Shown in pieces: positions 1 through 6,974 of a stretch of DNA of 10,604 nucleotides; position 1 is the stretch's first letter, and each line of letters begins with the position of its first letter. Location: NCBI GenBank assembly GCA_021793895.1, contig JAJYRW010000031.1, positions 1-10,604 of the forward strand, read 5' to 3'. The translations under genes were made by a program, and so were the position numbers. Below the pieces are notes generated by a model. It saw nothing but the letters and a program-made list of their open reading frames with translations. It searched no databases and was not told where the DNA came from. The DNA comes from Actinomycetes bacterium (GTDB taxonomy: Bacteria; Actinomycetota; Actinomycetes; Actinomycetales; JAJYRW01).

Positions 1-152
1 GTCGCGACGCGGGCTGCTGGGTGGCGTTGGGGCGGAGTTCACGTCGTTGACGATATGCCAGTAGGCGCTGCCCGAGCAAAAACGGGGCCGAAGGACTGCG
101 CGCGCCGGCGAGTCTCGCCGTTTTCACCCCCGGACTTCTCTACGGTGGAAGT
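1..152. other. Left-edge region without an assignable gene
   Basis: No gene can be assigned with confidence here. A + strand frame runs open from the left edge to a TAG at 62-64 and would end before the stem-loop at 106-120, so it could be the tail of an upstream gene, but the peptide is not recognisable. On the - strand a GTG at 42-40 opens a 14-codon frame (VNSAPTPPSSPRRD) to the edge. In Mycobacterium tuberculosis, from memory, the genes beyond the disA-convergent membrane protein are canB and mutY, and a divergent mutY start would fit here only by position. A third + frame is open from 1 to a TGA at 154-156 that overlaps the GTG at 153; its composition does not look coding. TACGGT at 141-146 is a possible -10 for the gene at 153. 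Confidence 0.3.
79..124 (+). terminator. Possible intrinsic terminator before the membrane-protein gene
   Basis: CGGCGA at 106-111 pairs perfectly with TCGCCG at 115-120 across a 3-nt loop and is followed directly by TTTT at 121-124, the layout of a short factor-independent terminator on the + strand. An alternative longer pairing joins AAAACGG (79-85) with CCGTTTT (118-124). Both cannot form together, because 118-120 is shared. It would end a transcript entering from the left. The T run is short, so strength is uncertain. Confidence 0.35.
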
Positions 153-740
153 GTGAGAGGCCTGTTGCGACCGGTTGGTTCCGAGCCCGCACGTGTTTAC
201 TGGGTTCGGCGGCTGGTGGTGCTCGCAGTTTTGGTGGTGGTCCTCGTTGGTGCGGGCTTTCTCATTTCCGGGGTCTTCGGTAGTTCCGATGAGGCCGACC
301 CCGAACCGACCGCAGCGCCCACAAAGACCGAAGAAGACCCCTCCCCGGACGCCGCGTGTGATCCGAAGGACCTAGCGCTCACGCTGAATGATCCGGCGGA
401 AGAAGTTGCGGCCGGCAAGGAAGCGGCCTTTGATGTCGGCGTAACCAATAACTCATCCGATCCGTGCACGGTGGATGTCGGTGATGAATCCCGTGTCTTG
501 ACCATCACCTCGGGTAGTGACCGCATCTGGTCCTCAGCGGACTGCCCCAGTGAGGGTGAAGACTCACGCCTAGTGCTTTTGCGTCCCGGATCGACGAAGG
601 TCGACACCGTAATTTGGGATGGCCAGCGCTCCAATGAGAAGTGCGATTCGGATTTGCCGCAGCCGCGCTCGGGTACTTATAAGTTAGAAGTTGAGCTCGA
701 AGACGTTGAGCCCGCCGAGCACAGCTTCAATATTTCTTAG
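153..740 (+). CDS. Single-pass membrane protein with cysteine-containing outer domain, convergent with disA
   Basis: This 195-aa protein has a short basic N-terminus (VYWVRR, residues 15-20), one hydrophobic segment at about 21-42, an acidic Pro/Thr-rich linker at about 44-66, then a globular domain to the C-terminus. The domain has four cysteines (C69, C105, C131, C164), enough for two disulfides, as expected outside the membrane. The pattern of a conserved IW near 125, an LRPGST turn at 143-148, a WDG at 155-157 and a final GTYKLEVEL strand resembles the immunoglobulin-like fold of BsuPI-type or DUF4232-like domains; that is inference. The start is GTG with no good Shine-Dalgarno site, and a TACGGT -10-like box ends 6 bp upstream, so translation may be leaderless. 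Its position facing disA matches that of a membrane-protein gene in mycobacteria (Rv3587c, from memory). Function is unknown. Confidence 0.8.
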   Translation: MRGLLRPVGSEPARVYWVRRLVVLAVLVVVLVGAGFLISGVFGSSDEADPEPTAAPTKTEEDPSPDAACDPKDLALTLNDPAEEVAAGKEAAFDVGVTNNSSDPCTVDVGDESRVLTITSGSDRIWSSADCPSEGEDSRLVLLRPGSTKVDTVIWDGQRSNEKCDSDLPQPRSGTYKLEVELEDVEPAEHSFNIS

Positions 741-745
741 AGTTT

Positions 746-1828
746 TTAAATGTAGCGGTCCAAAATCGAGGACTCCGCCAGCCGCGATAGTCCCTCGCGC
801 ACGGAGCGGGCTCGTAACTCGCCAACTCCCTCCACCTGCATGAGGTCTTCCGCGCTCGCGGCAAGGAGGCGTTGCAGCGAGCCGAAGTGCGTCACGAGGC
901 GGTTAATGATGCCCACCGGCAGGCGGGGAATTTTGTGCAGCAGGCGGTAGCCCCGCGGCATCACGGCGCTATCCAGATTTTCGTGGGAGCCGTTTACCCC
1001 CAGGACCCGGGCGAGTTTCGAAAGGTCTACGAGTTCTAGCGAATCCAATTCGGAGAGGTCGGTAAGAATTTTGTGGCTGTCGGCTTCGGAAATATCGGCG
1101 GGTAGGTAATCTTGAATGATCAGTTCCCGATCGGGGCCAATGCCGCCAATCAGCTCATCAAGTTGGAGCTGTAAGAGCCGGCCGTCATCGCCCAGTTCCA
1201 AAATATAGGTCTCGATTTCTTCGCTGATGCGTCGAACCATTTCCAGGCGCTGGACTACGGCAACAACATCGCGCATCGTGACGAGGTCTTCAATCTCGAG
1301 GGCTGAGAGCGTGCGCGTGACTTCGTCCAACCGAGCCTTATACCGTTCGAGGGTGGCCAGGGCCTGGTTGGAGCGCGACAAAATAATGTCGGAATCTTCC
1401 AGTACGTAGCGCTGTGAATTTACGTATAGCGCCACGATCCGCATTGATTGGGAGACCGAAATAACCGGGAAGCCGGTTTGTTTGGCAACGCGCTCGGCCG
1501 TGCGGTGTCGGGTGCCGGATTCGGTTGTCTCAATTGATGAATCGGGCAAAAGTTGCACAGCTGCCCGATAGATACGGGTTGCGTGGCGGTCCATAATGAC
1601 CGCACCATCCATTTTGCACAGCTCCCGTAAGCGGGTGGCGGAAAAGTCGACGTCCAGGGCGAAACCACCCGAGGAGATTGCGTCAACGATTCGGTCATGA
1701 CCCAGAACGATCAGCGCTCCCGTGCGGCCGCGCAAGATCCGTTCTAGTCCGTCTCGCAGCTCGGTGCCCGGAGCCACCGCTTTTAACGTCGCGCGCAGCT
1801 CATTGGGGGTTGGTTGACTCTTCTTCAA
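746..1828 (-). CDS. disA: DisA, diadenylate cyclase / DNA integrity scanning protein
   Basis: DisA makes c-di-AMP from two ATP and scans DNA for branched recombination intermediates, which switch the cyclase off. The 360-aa protein has the usual three parts. The N-terminal DAC domain (about 1-145) carries the signature DGA at 74-76 and RHRTAER at 107-113. A helical linker spans about 150-290. A C-terminal helix-hairpin-helix DNA-binding domain spans about 297-350 and includes VEGVGELRA at 332-340. All catalytic motifs are intact and the length is normal. The start is TTG at 1828. GGAGAG lies just upstream with short spacing, an in-frame TAG precedes it, and there is no earlier start, so TTG is the only reasonable choice. 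The gene lies 83 bp downstream of radA on the same strand, the arrangement seen in mycobacteria and Bacillus. Its stop is 5 bp from the stop of the convergent membrane-protein gene. Confidence 0.96.
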   Translation of the reverse strand: MKKSQPTPNELRATLKAVAPGTELRDGLERILRGRTGALIVLGHDRIVDAISSGGFALDVDFSATRLRELCKMDGAVIMDRHATRIYRAAVQLLPDSSIETTESGTRHRTAERVAKQTGFPVISVSQSMRIVALYVNSQRYVLEDSDIILSRSNQALATLERYKARLDEVTRTLSALEIEDLVTMRDVVAVVQRLEMVRRISEEIETYILELGDDGRLLQLQLDELIGGIGPDRELIIQDYLPADISEADSHKILTDLSELDSLELVDLSKLARVLGVNGSHENLDSAVMPRGYRLLHKIPRLPVGIINRLVTHFGSLQRLLAASAEDLMQVEGVGELRARSVREGLSRLAESSILDRYI

Positions 1829-1883
1829 AACTCTCCACTGGGGCTACTTGAGCAAATAATGGTTCAATCTTACGCGGTAACCG

Positions 1884-1896
1884 GCGCAAACTGCGC
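1884..1896 (-). other. Small stem-loop between radA and disA
   Basis: GCGCA at 1884-1888 pairs with TGCGC at 1892-1896 around a 3-nt loop, inside the 83-bp spacer between the radA stop and the disA start. No T run follows on either strand, so it is unlikely to terminate transcription fully. I see no convincing separate disA promoter in this spacer, so disA is probably at least partly read through from radA. Confidence 0.25.
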
Positions 1897-1911
1897 TAAG
1901 CAACGGGGTGA

Positions 1912-3315
1912 TCAGAAATCGAGTTTCACGCCGTTGCTGGCAGATATGAATTTCACTTGCTGGAGGGCCGTCCCAAAATGGTCGGCTTCTATAATTTTTG
2001 CACCGGCCGGCAGTTTGCTGATCTGGTCGCGGGTGCCAAGCGGAGCCAATACGGTGCGGTAGCCCAGACGCAGGGCCTCATTGACGCGCTGGGTGAGCAT
2101 GGGAACGGCGCGGATATCGCCGGAGAGAGTGACTTCGCCCAGCGCCAGCAGATCGTTGGGAACGGCCCGGTCCGTGCGGGAAGTCCACAGCGCGAGGCAC
2201 ACTGCCAAGTCCGCGCCCGGATCCATAATCCGCATGCCGCCCATCGTGGCGACAAACACGTCCTGATTGAAAAACTTGGCATTAGAGGCCCGCTGCGTTA
2301 CCGCCAGCAACATCGCAACCCGCGAAGTATCTAATCCGTTTACGCCGCGGCGCGGATTGGGCTGAGAAGTCTCGACCGAAAGAGCCTGCACCTCGCAGGC
2401 CAGGGGGCGTCGTCCTTCAATTGTGACCGTTACTGCCGTCCCAGCCACCGGGCGCGCCCGATCACCGCGAAAGATTTTCGACGGGTCCGTTACCTGAACC
2501 AAACCGCGATCGGCCTGCTCGAAACACGCCACCTCATCGGCGGGACCATAGCGGTTTTTCGTGGCGCGCAGCATGCGCAAACTGGTTTGCCGATCCCCGT
2601 CAAAGGTTACGACCGTGTCCACCAGGTGTTCGAGCGCGCGCGGCCCCGCCACCGAGTTTTCCCGCGTTGACTGGCCCACCATGAGGACGGGCAAACCAGC
2701 CGATTTCGCGGCCCGGGTGATGGCCTGGGTAACCTCCAACACCTGCGAGACGCCGCCGGCGCGCCCCTCAATATCGCGGGAGGCAATGGTTTGAATGGAA
2801 TCGATGATCAGCACGTCGGGGGTCTGTTCGGCAATGTGACCAAGTACGACCTGGAGATCAGTTTCATCGGCGATTAATAGTGAGTCCGCGTGGGCGCCAA
2901 TCCGCCGGGCCCGCACCCCGATTTGCTCGGCAGATTCTTCGCCGGTGATGTACAGGACGGTTGCTTGGCGCTGTGCCATTTCTTGGCCGACACTCAGTAG
3001 CAGGGTCGACTTTCCCACCCCCGGCTCGCCCGCCACCAACACGACCTGACCCGCGACCAGTCCGCCGCCTAAAACGCGGTCAAATTCAGAAAGTCCGGTG
3101 GCTGAGCGCTTGACCTTTTCGGCCCGAATTTCACTTACTTTGCGCGCGGGCCGACTGGGAGCCTTTGCCGCCGAGCGCACCTTCGTCCCCGCTGCTGCGG
3201 TCGCGGCCACCTCAGTGACTGTGCCAAATTCCTGGCACTTTGTGCAGCGTCCAACCCAGCGTAAGTGGGTTGCGCCGCAGGCCGAACAACGGAAGGAGGG
3301 GGAGTCTTTAGCCAT
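1912..3315 (-). CDS. radA: RadA/Sms, DNA repair ATPase
   Basis: RadA is a hexameric RecA-like motor that drives branch migration of recombination intermediates. In Bacillus and mycobacteria it also binds DisA and lowers its cyclase activity. The 467-aa protein has the full layout: a four-cysteine zinc finger (C10, C13, C24, C27), a RecA-type ATPase core from about 73 to 285 with Walker A GEPGVGKST at 96-104 and Walker B VLIIDS at 168-173, the RadA signature KNRYG at 253-257 (often KNRFG), and a C-terminal Lon-like domain at about 285-460. One oddity is GQSTREN at 214-220, where other RadA proteins have GHVTK(D/E)G. The start is ATG at 3315, with only a weak ribosome site upstream. It lies between the cysteine-cluster gene (50 bp upstream) and disA (83 bp downstream), all on one strand. 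Confidence 0.96.
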   Translation of the reverse strand: MAKDSPSFRCSACGATHLRWVGRCTKCQEFGTVTEVAATAAAGTKVRSAAKAPSRPARKVSEIRAEKVKRSATGLSEFDRVLGGGLVAGQVVLVAGEPGVGKSTLLLSVGQEMAQRQATVLYITGEESAEQIGVRARRIGAHADSLLIADETDLQVVLGHIAEQTPDVLIIDSIQTIASRDIEGRAGGVSQVLEVTQAITRAAKSAGLPVLMVGQSTRENSVAGPRALEHLVDTVVTFDGDRQTSLRMLRATKNRYGPADEVACFEQADRGLVQVTDPSKIFRGDRARPVAGTAVTVTIEGRRPLACEVQALSVETSQPNPRRGVNGLDTSRVAMLLAVTQRASNAKFFNQDVFVATMGGMRIMDPGADLAVCLALWTSRTDRAVPNDLLALGEVTLSGDIRAVPMLTQRVNEALRLGYRTVLAPLGTRDQISKLPAGAKIIEADHFGTALQQVKFISASNGVKLDF

Positions 3316-3365
3316 GTTGGTTCTTAACCCTAGAGGTTGCCACTGACATCGCGGGATTCCCCTGT

Positions 3366-4190
3366 CTACGGCCCGCCGCTATTCGACTTCGCGTTCTCTT
3401 CGGCCCGCTCCGTAGCCGGGTGTTGAATCACCGTCAGCGGGAGCAGACGCCGCGCTCCCATGGCCTCATTGCACGCAGCGGCCAGCAATTCATAGGCCTC
3501 ATTCCCAACGAGTTCGCGCAGTTCGGCTTCCATCCCGATAAACACCGGAACGGCCGCGGTGTGTGCGTCGGGATTTCCACTGCAATACCAGGCCAAATCC
3601 CGGCCGCCCGAGCCCCACGCGCGGCGGTCAAACTCGGAAATGGACGTCTCCAAATAGCTCGTACCATCAAGTCGCTCGACGGTTCGGTAACTGCGCCGAA
3701 TCGGCAATTGCCAGCACACATCCGGTTTTAATTCGAGCGGCTCGCGGCCCGCCTCCAACGCCGCGTGGTGAAACGCGCAGCCCCCGCCGCCGGGAAAATC
3801 GGCATCATTCAAAAACACGCACGCCCCATCCACCCGCCGCGTCGTAAACTCCGGCTCGCCGGCGTCATCGGTGTCTTCTTCTAGCCAGTTGTCATTGGCG
3901 CGGTACTCGTTTCGCTGCCACTGCTCGGGTTGAAGATTTTGGACGGCGCCGCGCACCCGATCCACGTCTTCTCTCCCCGTGAAGTGGGCCCCGAGGGTGC
4001 AACAGCCATCATCGGGCCGATCCGCATAGATGCCGGCACAGCCCCGACCAAAAATGCAGTTCCAACTGGAGGTGAGCCAGGTAATGTCGGCGCGCAGCAC
4101 CTCGTTGGGCGTCCCGTCGGGCTCGGCGTTTTCCGCCAGTGGAATCTCGAGCCAGGTGCGCTGAAAATCAAGAGGAACTTCGATACTCAC
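3366..4190 (-). CDS. Conserved cysteine-cluster protein, YkgJ/DUF3109-like
   Basis: This 274-aa soluble protein has nine cysteines. Its core motif is C45-x5-C51-x11-C63-C64 (WNCIFGRGC, then DDGCCTLGAHF), followed by C124 (ACVFLN), C138 in GGGGCAFHHAAL, and C159 in KPDVCWQLPI. The order 'cluster ending in CC, C-F-L, C-A-x-H, C-x-x-x-P-I' is that of the YkgJ-like and DUF3109-like cysteine-cluster families, which are thought to bind zinc or iron; no reaction is established. C203 and C240 come later. There is no signal peptide or membrane segment. The start is GTG at 4190; an in-frame TAG lies just upstream and AGGAG sits only one base before GTG, too close for an ordinary ribosome site, so leaderless initiation is possible. 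It lies 50 bp upstream of radA in the same direction, so a shared transcript with radA-disA is likely. Family naming rests on motif spacing only. Confidence 0.85.
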   Translation of the reverse strand: MSIEVPLDFQRTWLEIPLAENAEPDGTPNEVLRADITWLTSSWNCIFGRGCAGIYADRPDDGCCTLGAHFTGREDVDRVRGAVQNLQPEQWQRNEYRANDNWLEEDTDDAGEPEFTTRRVDGACVFLNDADFPGGGGCAFHHAALEAGREPLELKPDVCWQLPIRRSYRTVERLDGTSYLETSISEFDRRAWGSGGRDLAWYCSGNPDAHTAAVPVFIGMEAELRELVGNEAYELLAAACNEAMGARRLLPLTVIQHPATERAEENAKSNSGGP

Positions 4191-4195
4191 TCTCC

Positions 4196-4206
4196 TATCG
4201 TAAAGT
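4196..4206. promoter_or_regulatory. Overlapping divergent -10-like elements in a 23-bp intergenic gap
   Basis: The divergent starts at 4190 (-) and 4214 (+) are separated by 23 bp. On the + strand TAAAGT at 4201-4206 matches four of six -10 positions and would place the transcript start at about 4213-4214, the ATG itself. On the - strand TACGAT (4202 down to 4197) also matches four of six and would start transcripts at about 4190, the GTG. No clear -35 box is visible on either side. Leaderless transcription, common in actinobacteria, would explain the lack of well-placed ribosome sites. Confidence 0.35.
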
Positions 4207-4213
4207 GGTTTCT

Positions 4214-4879
4214 ATGACTGATCCCGAGCAGCGCCGCACGATTCCTTTTTTATGGGGCGCGATTTTCGTGTTGGCGGCCCTGCTCGCGGGAGCGGTTTTT
4301 CTGCTCATTCGCCCCAGTTCTTCGGACTCCGATGCGCCCGAACACGGCCAGGAGGAACAGACCACAGCGCCCGAAGAGACAGCTGATGGCGAGCCGGAAG
4401 ATACCGATACGCCGGAAGAGTCGGAAACGGAAGCCGAATCCACCGGTCCCTTGCGCAATAAGCTCACCGACGCGGTAGCCGGTTTTCAAGTAGATTCCTG
4501 GGTCGAGAGCGCGGGGCTTTTAAACTTTGGCGCGGTGGAAGCATATGAGGGCTTTTACGTTCAAACCGGGAATACCAGCGTCTCGGATATACCGGAGGAT
4601 CCCGAACCGACGCTGGTGGCTGCCGGGCGCTGGGAGACAGACGATGATGTCAAGGAATGGCTGGCGGATTATGCTGCCGAACAGGCCATAATCCCCACCG
4701 AGTTAGAGGCCGAGGGCAATGTGCCCGGCGTCGATGACGAGGTCGTGGGCACCTACCGCTATTTCGTCTCTCCCGATGGAACCGAAGCCGGTGTTGTGTG
4801 GAGCAATCACGATATTGGCCTGCTGCTGGTCGGGGAACCGGAAGTCGTCGAATTGCTCTTCACCCAGTTGCCGCTGTGA
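4214..4879 (+). CDS. Single-pass membrane protein of unknown function with acidic linker
   Basis: The 221-aa product starts MTDPEQRR and has one hydrophobic segment at about 11-33, a strongly acidic Glu/Thr/Pro-rich stretch at about 36-78, then a compact domain from about 79 to the end. It has no cysteines. The arrangement suggests an N-terminal anchor with the domain outside the membrane. The C-terminal domain contains FQVDSWVESAG at 91-101, a GRWETDDDVKEWL segment at 138-150 and a GTYRYFVSPDGTEAGVVW segment at 179-196. I do not recognise the family. The frame is open upstream to an ATG at 4139, but that start would overlap the divergent gene by 52 bp and put an uncharacteristic 25-residue tail before the membrane segment, so 4214 is preferred. 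A stem-loop lies 12 bp past the stop, so it is probably monocistronic. Confidence 0.8.
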   Translation: MTDPEQRRTIPFLWGAIFVLAALLAGAVFLLIRPSSSDSDAPEHGQEEQTTAPEETADGEPEDTDTPEESETEAESTGPLRNKLTDAVAGFQVDSWVESAGLLNFGAVEAYEGFYVQTGNTSVSDIPEDPEPTLVAAGRWETDDDVKEWLADYAAEQAIIPTELEAEGNVPGVDDEVVGTYRYFVSPDGTEAGVVWSNHDIGLLLVGEPEVVELLFTQLPL

Positions 4880-4890
4880 CCCCGATACCC

Positions 4891-4916
4891 GCTGGGGCTG
4901 CTGCACGCACCCCAGC
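4891..4916 (+). terminator. Stem-loop after the membrane-protein gene
   Basis: GCTGGGG at 4891-4897 pairs perfectly with CCCCAGC at 4910-4916 around a 12-nt loop, 12 bp after the stop of the preceding gene. The downstream sequence is only mildly T-rich (CGTTGCGTTT), so this is a terminator candidate without a proper T run. It would separate the membrane-protein gene from proC. Confidence 0.45.
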
Positions 4917-4984
4917 CGTTGCGTTTCGGCCCGTCGCATTCACTTAAGTTGCGCGGCTTGCCCCTAAACCGTGACGAATACGCG

Positions 4985-5017
4985 TAGGCTCGGTTCTGAT
5001 CGTTTCCATCTGGAGGG
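4985..5017 (+). promoter_or_regulatory. Possible proC -10 element and ribosome-binding site
   Basis: TAGGCT at 4985-4990 fits the actinobacterial TANNNT -10 form and would start a transcript near 4997, giving a leader of about 24 nt. The best -35-like string, TTGCCC, is about 21 bp away, too far to be convincing. GGAGGG at 5012-5017 is a good Shine-Dalgarno site three bases before the proC ATG and supports that start. Confidence 0.4.
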
Positions 5018-5020
5018 TGC

Positions 5021-5845
5021 ATGTCGAAACCACACGAAAAGATCGCGGTATTAGGCGGCGGCATTATGGGCGAGACAATCCTGGCCGGAATCCTTGCTGC
5101 CGGGTGGTCGGGGGAGCGCGTGATCTTGTCCGAGCAGCGCGCCGAAGTGGCCCAGCGGATTTCCCAGCGGCACGGTGTCATCCTCGCTGACTCAAATCCG
5201 CAGGCAGTTGCGGGAGCCGACGTCATTGTTTTGGCCGTTAAACCGCAGGACGCCGGCGCACTCCTTGGTGAAATTTCCTCCACACTTGAACCGCATGCCC
5301 TCGTCATTAGTGTGGCTGCGGGGCTGTCGACGGACTGGTTCGCACACCGGCTACCCACCAATCAGCCCGTCGTACGCGTCATGCCCAACACGCCCGCGGT
5401 CGTGGGCCAGGGAATGTCCGCGATCAGCGCTGGAGCGCACGCCACAGCAAAACACCTCACCCTGACCGAAGAGTTGCTCGCCCAGACCGGACGCGTGATG
5501 CGCGTGCCAGAAAAGCAGCAAGACGCCGTGGTTGGCCTGTCCGGCTCCGGGCCGGCCTACGCCTTTTACATCGCCGACGCGCTCAGTGAAGCCGGAGTGT
5601 TACTGGGATTGACCCGCGAAGAAGCGCAAGAACTTGCGATACAAACGCTCTTGGGCGCGGCGACGCTCCTCCAAGAAACCGGAGATCACCCGGCCGTTGC
5701 GCGCGAGCGCGTATCGTCCCCCGGAGGCACCACAATTGCGGCGCTGCGCGAGCTCGATGAACGCGGCGTGCGAGCCGCCCTCATCGCTGCCGTTCAGGCC
5801 TCCCACGATCGCTCCGTTGAGCTCGGACGTGAGCTGGGGCAGTAG
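5021..5845 (+). CDS. proC: Pyrroline-5-carboxylate reductase
   Basis: ProC carries out the last step of proline synthesis: NAD(P)H-dependent reduction of 1-pyrroline-5-carboxylate to L-proline in the cytoplasm. The 274-aa length is typical. The N-terminal Rossmann fold begins at residue 7 with the dinucleotide motif LGGGIMGE (11-18). AVKPQD at 72-77 and VRVMPNTPAVVGQGMSAI at 118-135 are family motifs. The C-terminal dimerisation and substrate domain carries GLSGSGPAYAF at 172-182 and SPGGTTIAALRELDERG at 233-249. All expected motifs are present. The start ATG follows GGAGGG by three bases. The gene is monofunctional, and no other proline gene is in the window. Only 11 bp separate its stop from the LacI-family gene, so the two may share a transcript. 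Confidence 0.97.
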   Translation: MSKPHEKIAVLGGGIMGETILAGILAAGWSGERVILSEQRAEVAQRISQRHGVILADSNPQAVAGADVIVLAVKPQDAGALLGEISSTLEPHALVISVAAGLSTDWFAHRLPTNQPVVRVMPNTPAVVGQGMSAISAGAHATAKHLTLTEELLAQTGRVMRVPEKQQDAVVGLSGSGPAYAFYIADALSEAGVLLGLTREEAQELAIQTLLGAATLLQETGDHPAVARERVSSPGGTTIAALRELDERGVRAALIAAVQASHDRSVELGRELGQ

Positions 5846-5856
5846 CATCTGGAACC

Positions 5857-6969
5857 GTGACAACTTCTGGCGCTTCGTCTGCAAAACCCGCCGCGGCGGG
5901 AACCGAGGGGGCTGCAATTTCGGACGGCGCCGCTTCCGATAGGAGGCATGCGGGCCAACGCGGTCGTAAGCCGCGTATGGCAGACGTTGCCCGGGTCGCG
6001 GGTGTTTCACACCAAACCGTTTCGCGAGTTTTAAATCACTCACCCGCGGTGCGCCCGGAAACACGCGAGCGCGTTTTAGCCGCCATCGCTGAACTGGGAT
6101 ATCGCCGCAACGTCGCGGCGCGCGCGCTGGTTACCCAGGCTTCACGCACTTTTGGCGTGGTCACTTTCGGGGCGGAACTCTACGGCCCCTCTTCAACCCT
6201 GATGGGAGTTGAGAGCGCTGCCCGCGAAGCCGGTTACTACGTGTCGCTAGCGAATATGAGCACGGTGGACTCCAAGTCGGTTCACAGCGCGATCGATCAC
6301 TTCATTGAACAGGATGTCGATGGCCTAGTAGTTGTCACGACCAGTATTGAGGGCGATGACACGTTTGAATCCTTAGGCCTAGATATTCCCATCGTGGTCG
6401 TGGGGGCGGGGCGTAAGCCGCGCGCCGATGAAATTCCGGTCGCCGTTGACCAAGAACTCGGTGCGCGTTTGGCGGTGCGCCACCTGGTCGAGTCTGGTCA
6501 TGAAGAAATTGTGCATTTGACTGGGCCGCGCGATTCTTTTGACGCCCGCGCTCGCGTCGTGGGTTATCGAGCGGAAATGGAGGCAGCGGGCCTTAAACCC
6601 CACCCAGTAATAGTTGGTGACTGGACCTCGCAGCAGGGCTATGAGGTCGGCAAGTCCATGAGCGCCAGCGCGCTACCGAGCGCGATATTTGCTGGAAACG
6701 ACCCGATGGCGCTCGGACTTATTTATGCGCTAACTGAAGCTGGTTACGACGTGCCGGGGGACGTGTCCGTTGTGGGATTCGATGACGTTCCCGGAGCGGA
6801 GTACTACCGCCCGCCGCTAACGACCGTGCGGCAAAACTTCGAAGAACTGGGACGCCAGTGCATTGCGGCCCTCCTAAAGGCCCTGGAAGATAAGGGCAAG
6901 CCGCACCTGGCGCCGATCAAACCCGAACTAGTAATCCGCCAGTCCACCGCCCCGCCGCGCCGCGACTGA
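5857..6969 (+). CDS. LacI-family regulator, likely repressor of the arabinose operon (AraR-like)
   Basis: This 370-aa protein has the LacI/GalR layout. A helix-turn-helix at about 41-60 (MADVARVAGVSHQTVSRVLN) is followed by the hinge helix at about 85-94 (NVAARALVTQ) and a sugar-binding-protein-like effector and dimerisation domain at about 98-362, including FAGNDPMALG at 278-287 and VSVVGFDD at 303-310. Unusually, some 40 residues rich in Ala, Gly and Ser precede the DNA-binding domain. The GTG at 5857 is the only in-frame start upstream of M41, and its ribosome site is weak. A start at M41 (5977) would give a standard-length protein but also lacks a ribosome site at the right distance. It lies directly upstream of araBDA in the same direction, and a LacI-type operator overlaps the araB promoter, so L-arabinose-responsive repression is the natural inference. 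The exact effector is not shown by sequence. Confidence 0.93.
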   Translation: MTTSGASSAKPAAAGTEGAAISDGAASDRRHAGQRGRKPRMADVARVAGVSHQTVSRVLNHSPAVRPETRERVLAAIAELGYRRNVAARALVTQASRTFGVVTFGAELYGPSSTLMGVESAAREAGYYVSLANMSTVDSKSVHSAIDHFIEQDVDGLVVVTTSIEGDDTFESLGLDIPIVVVGAGRKPRADEIPVAVDQELGARLAVRHLVESGHEEIVHLTGPRDSFDARARVVGYRAEMEAAGLKPHPVIVGDWTSQQGYEVGKSMSASALPSAIFAGNDPMALGLIYALTEAGYDVPGDVSVVGFDDVPGAEYYRPPLTTVRQNFEELGRQCIAALLKALEDKGKPHLAPIKPELVIRQSTAPPRRD

Positions 6970-6974
6970 CTCCT

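Noticed and set aside
1..156. Open + frame from the left edge ending in a GTGA overlap with the first gene
   Set aside because: The peptide has no recognisable character and the frame runs through the terminator-like stem-loop; its openness is likely due to high GC.
197..634. 145-codon - strand frame opposite the first membrane protein
   Set aside because: Ser/Thr/Arg-rich shadow of a gene whose forward product has a clear anchor, linker and domain.
1957..2334. 125-codon + strand frame opposite radA
   Set aside because: It lies wholly inside radA, where the - strand frame is unmistakably the Lon-like domain of RadA.
3319..3329. GGTTCTTAACC inverted repeat upstream of radA
   Set aside because: Four-base arms only; too short to call an operator or hairpin, and no matching sequence elsewhere in the window.
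4139..4213. Longer start (ATG 4139) for the membrane-protein gene at 4214
   Set aside because: It would overlap the divergent cysteine-cluster gene by 52 bp and add a charged 25-residue tail in front of a normal N-terminal anchor. The sequence MTDPEQRR from 4214 is the natural start.
5941..5950. AGGAGG followed by ATG inside the LacI-family gene as an alternative start
   Set aside because: The ATG at 5948 is one base after AGGAGG and out of frame with the regulator; the string simply encodes two arginines.
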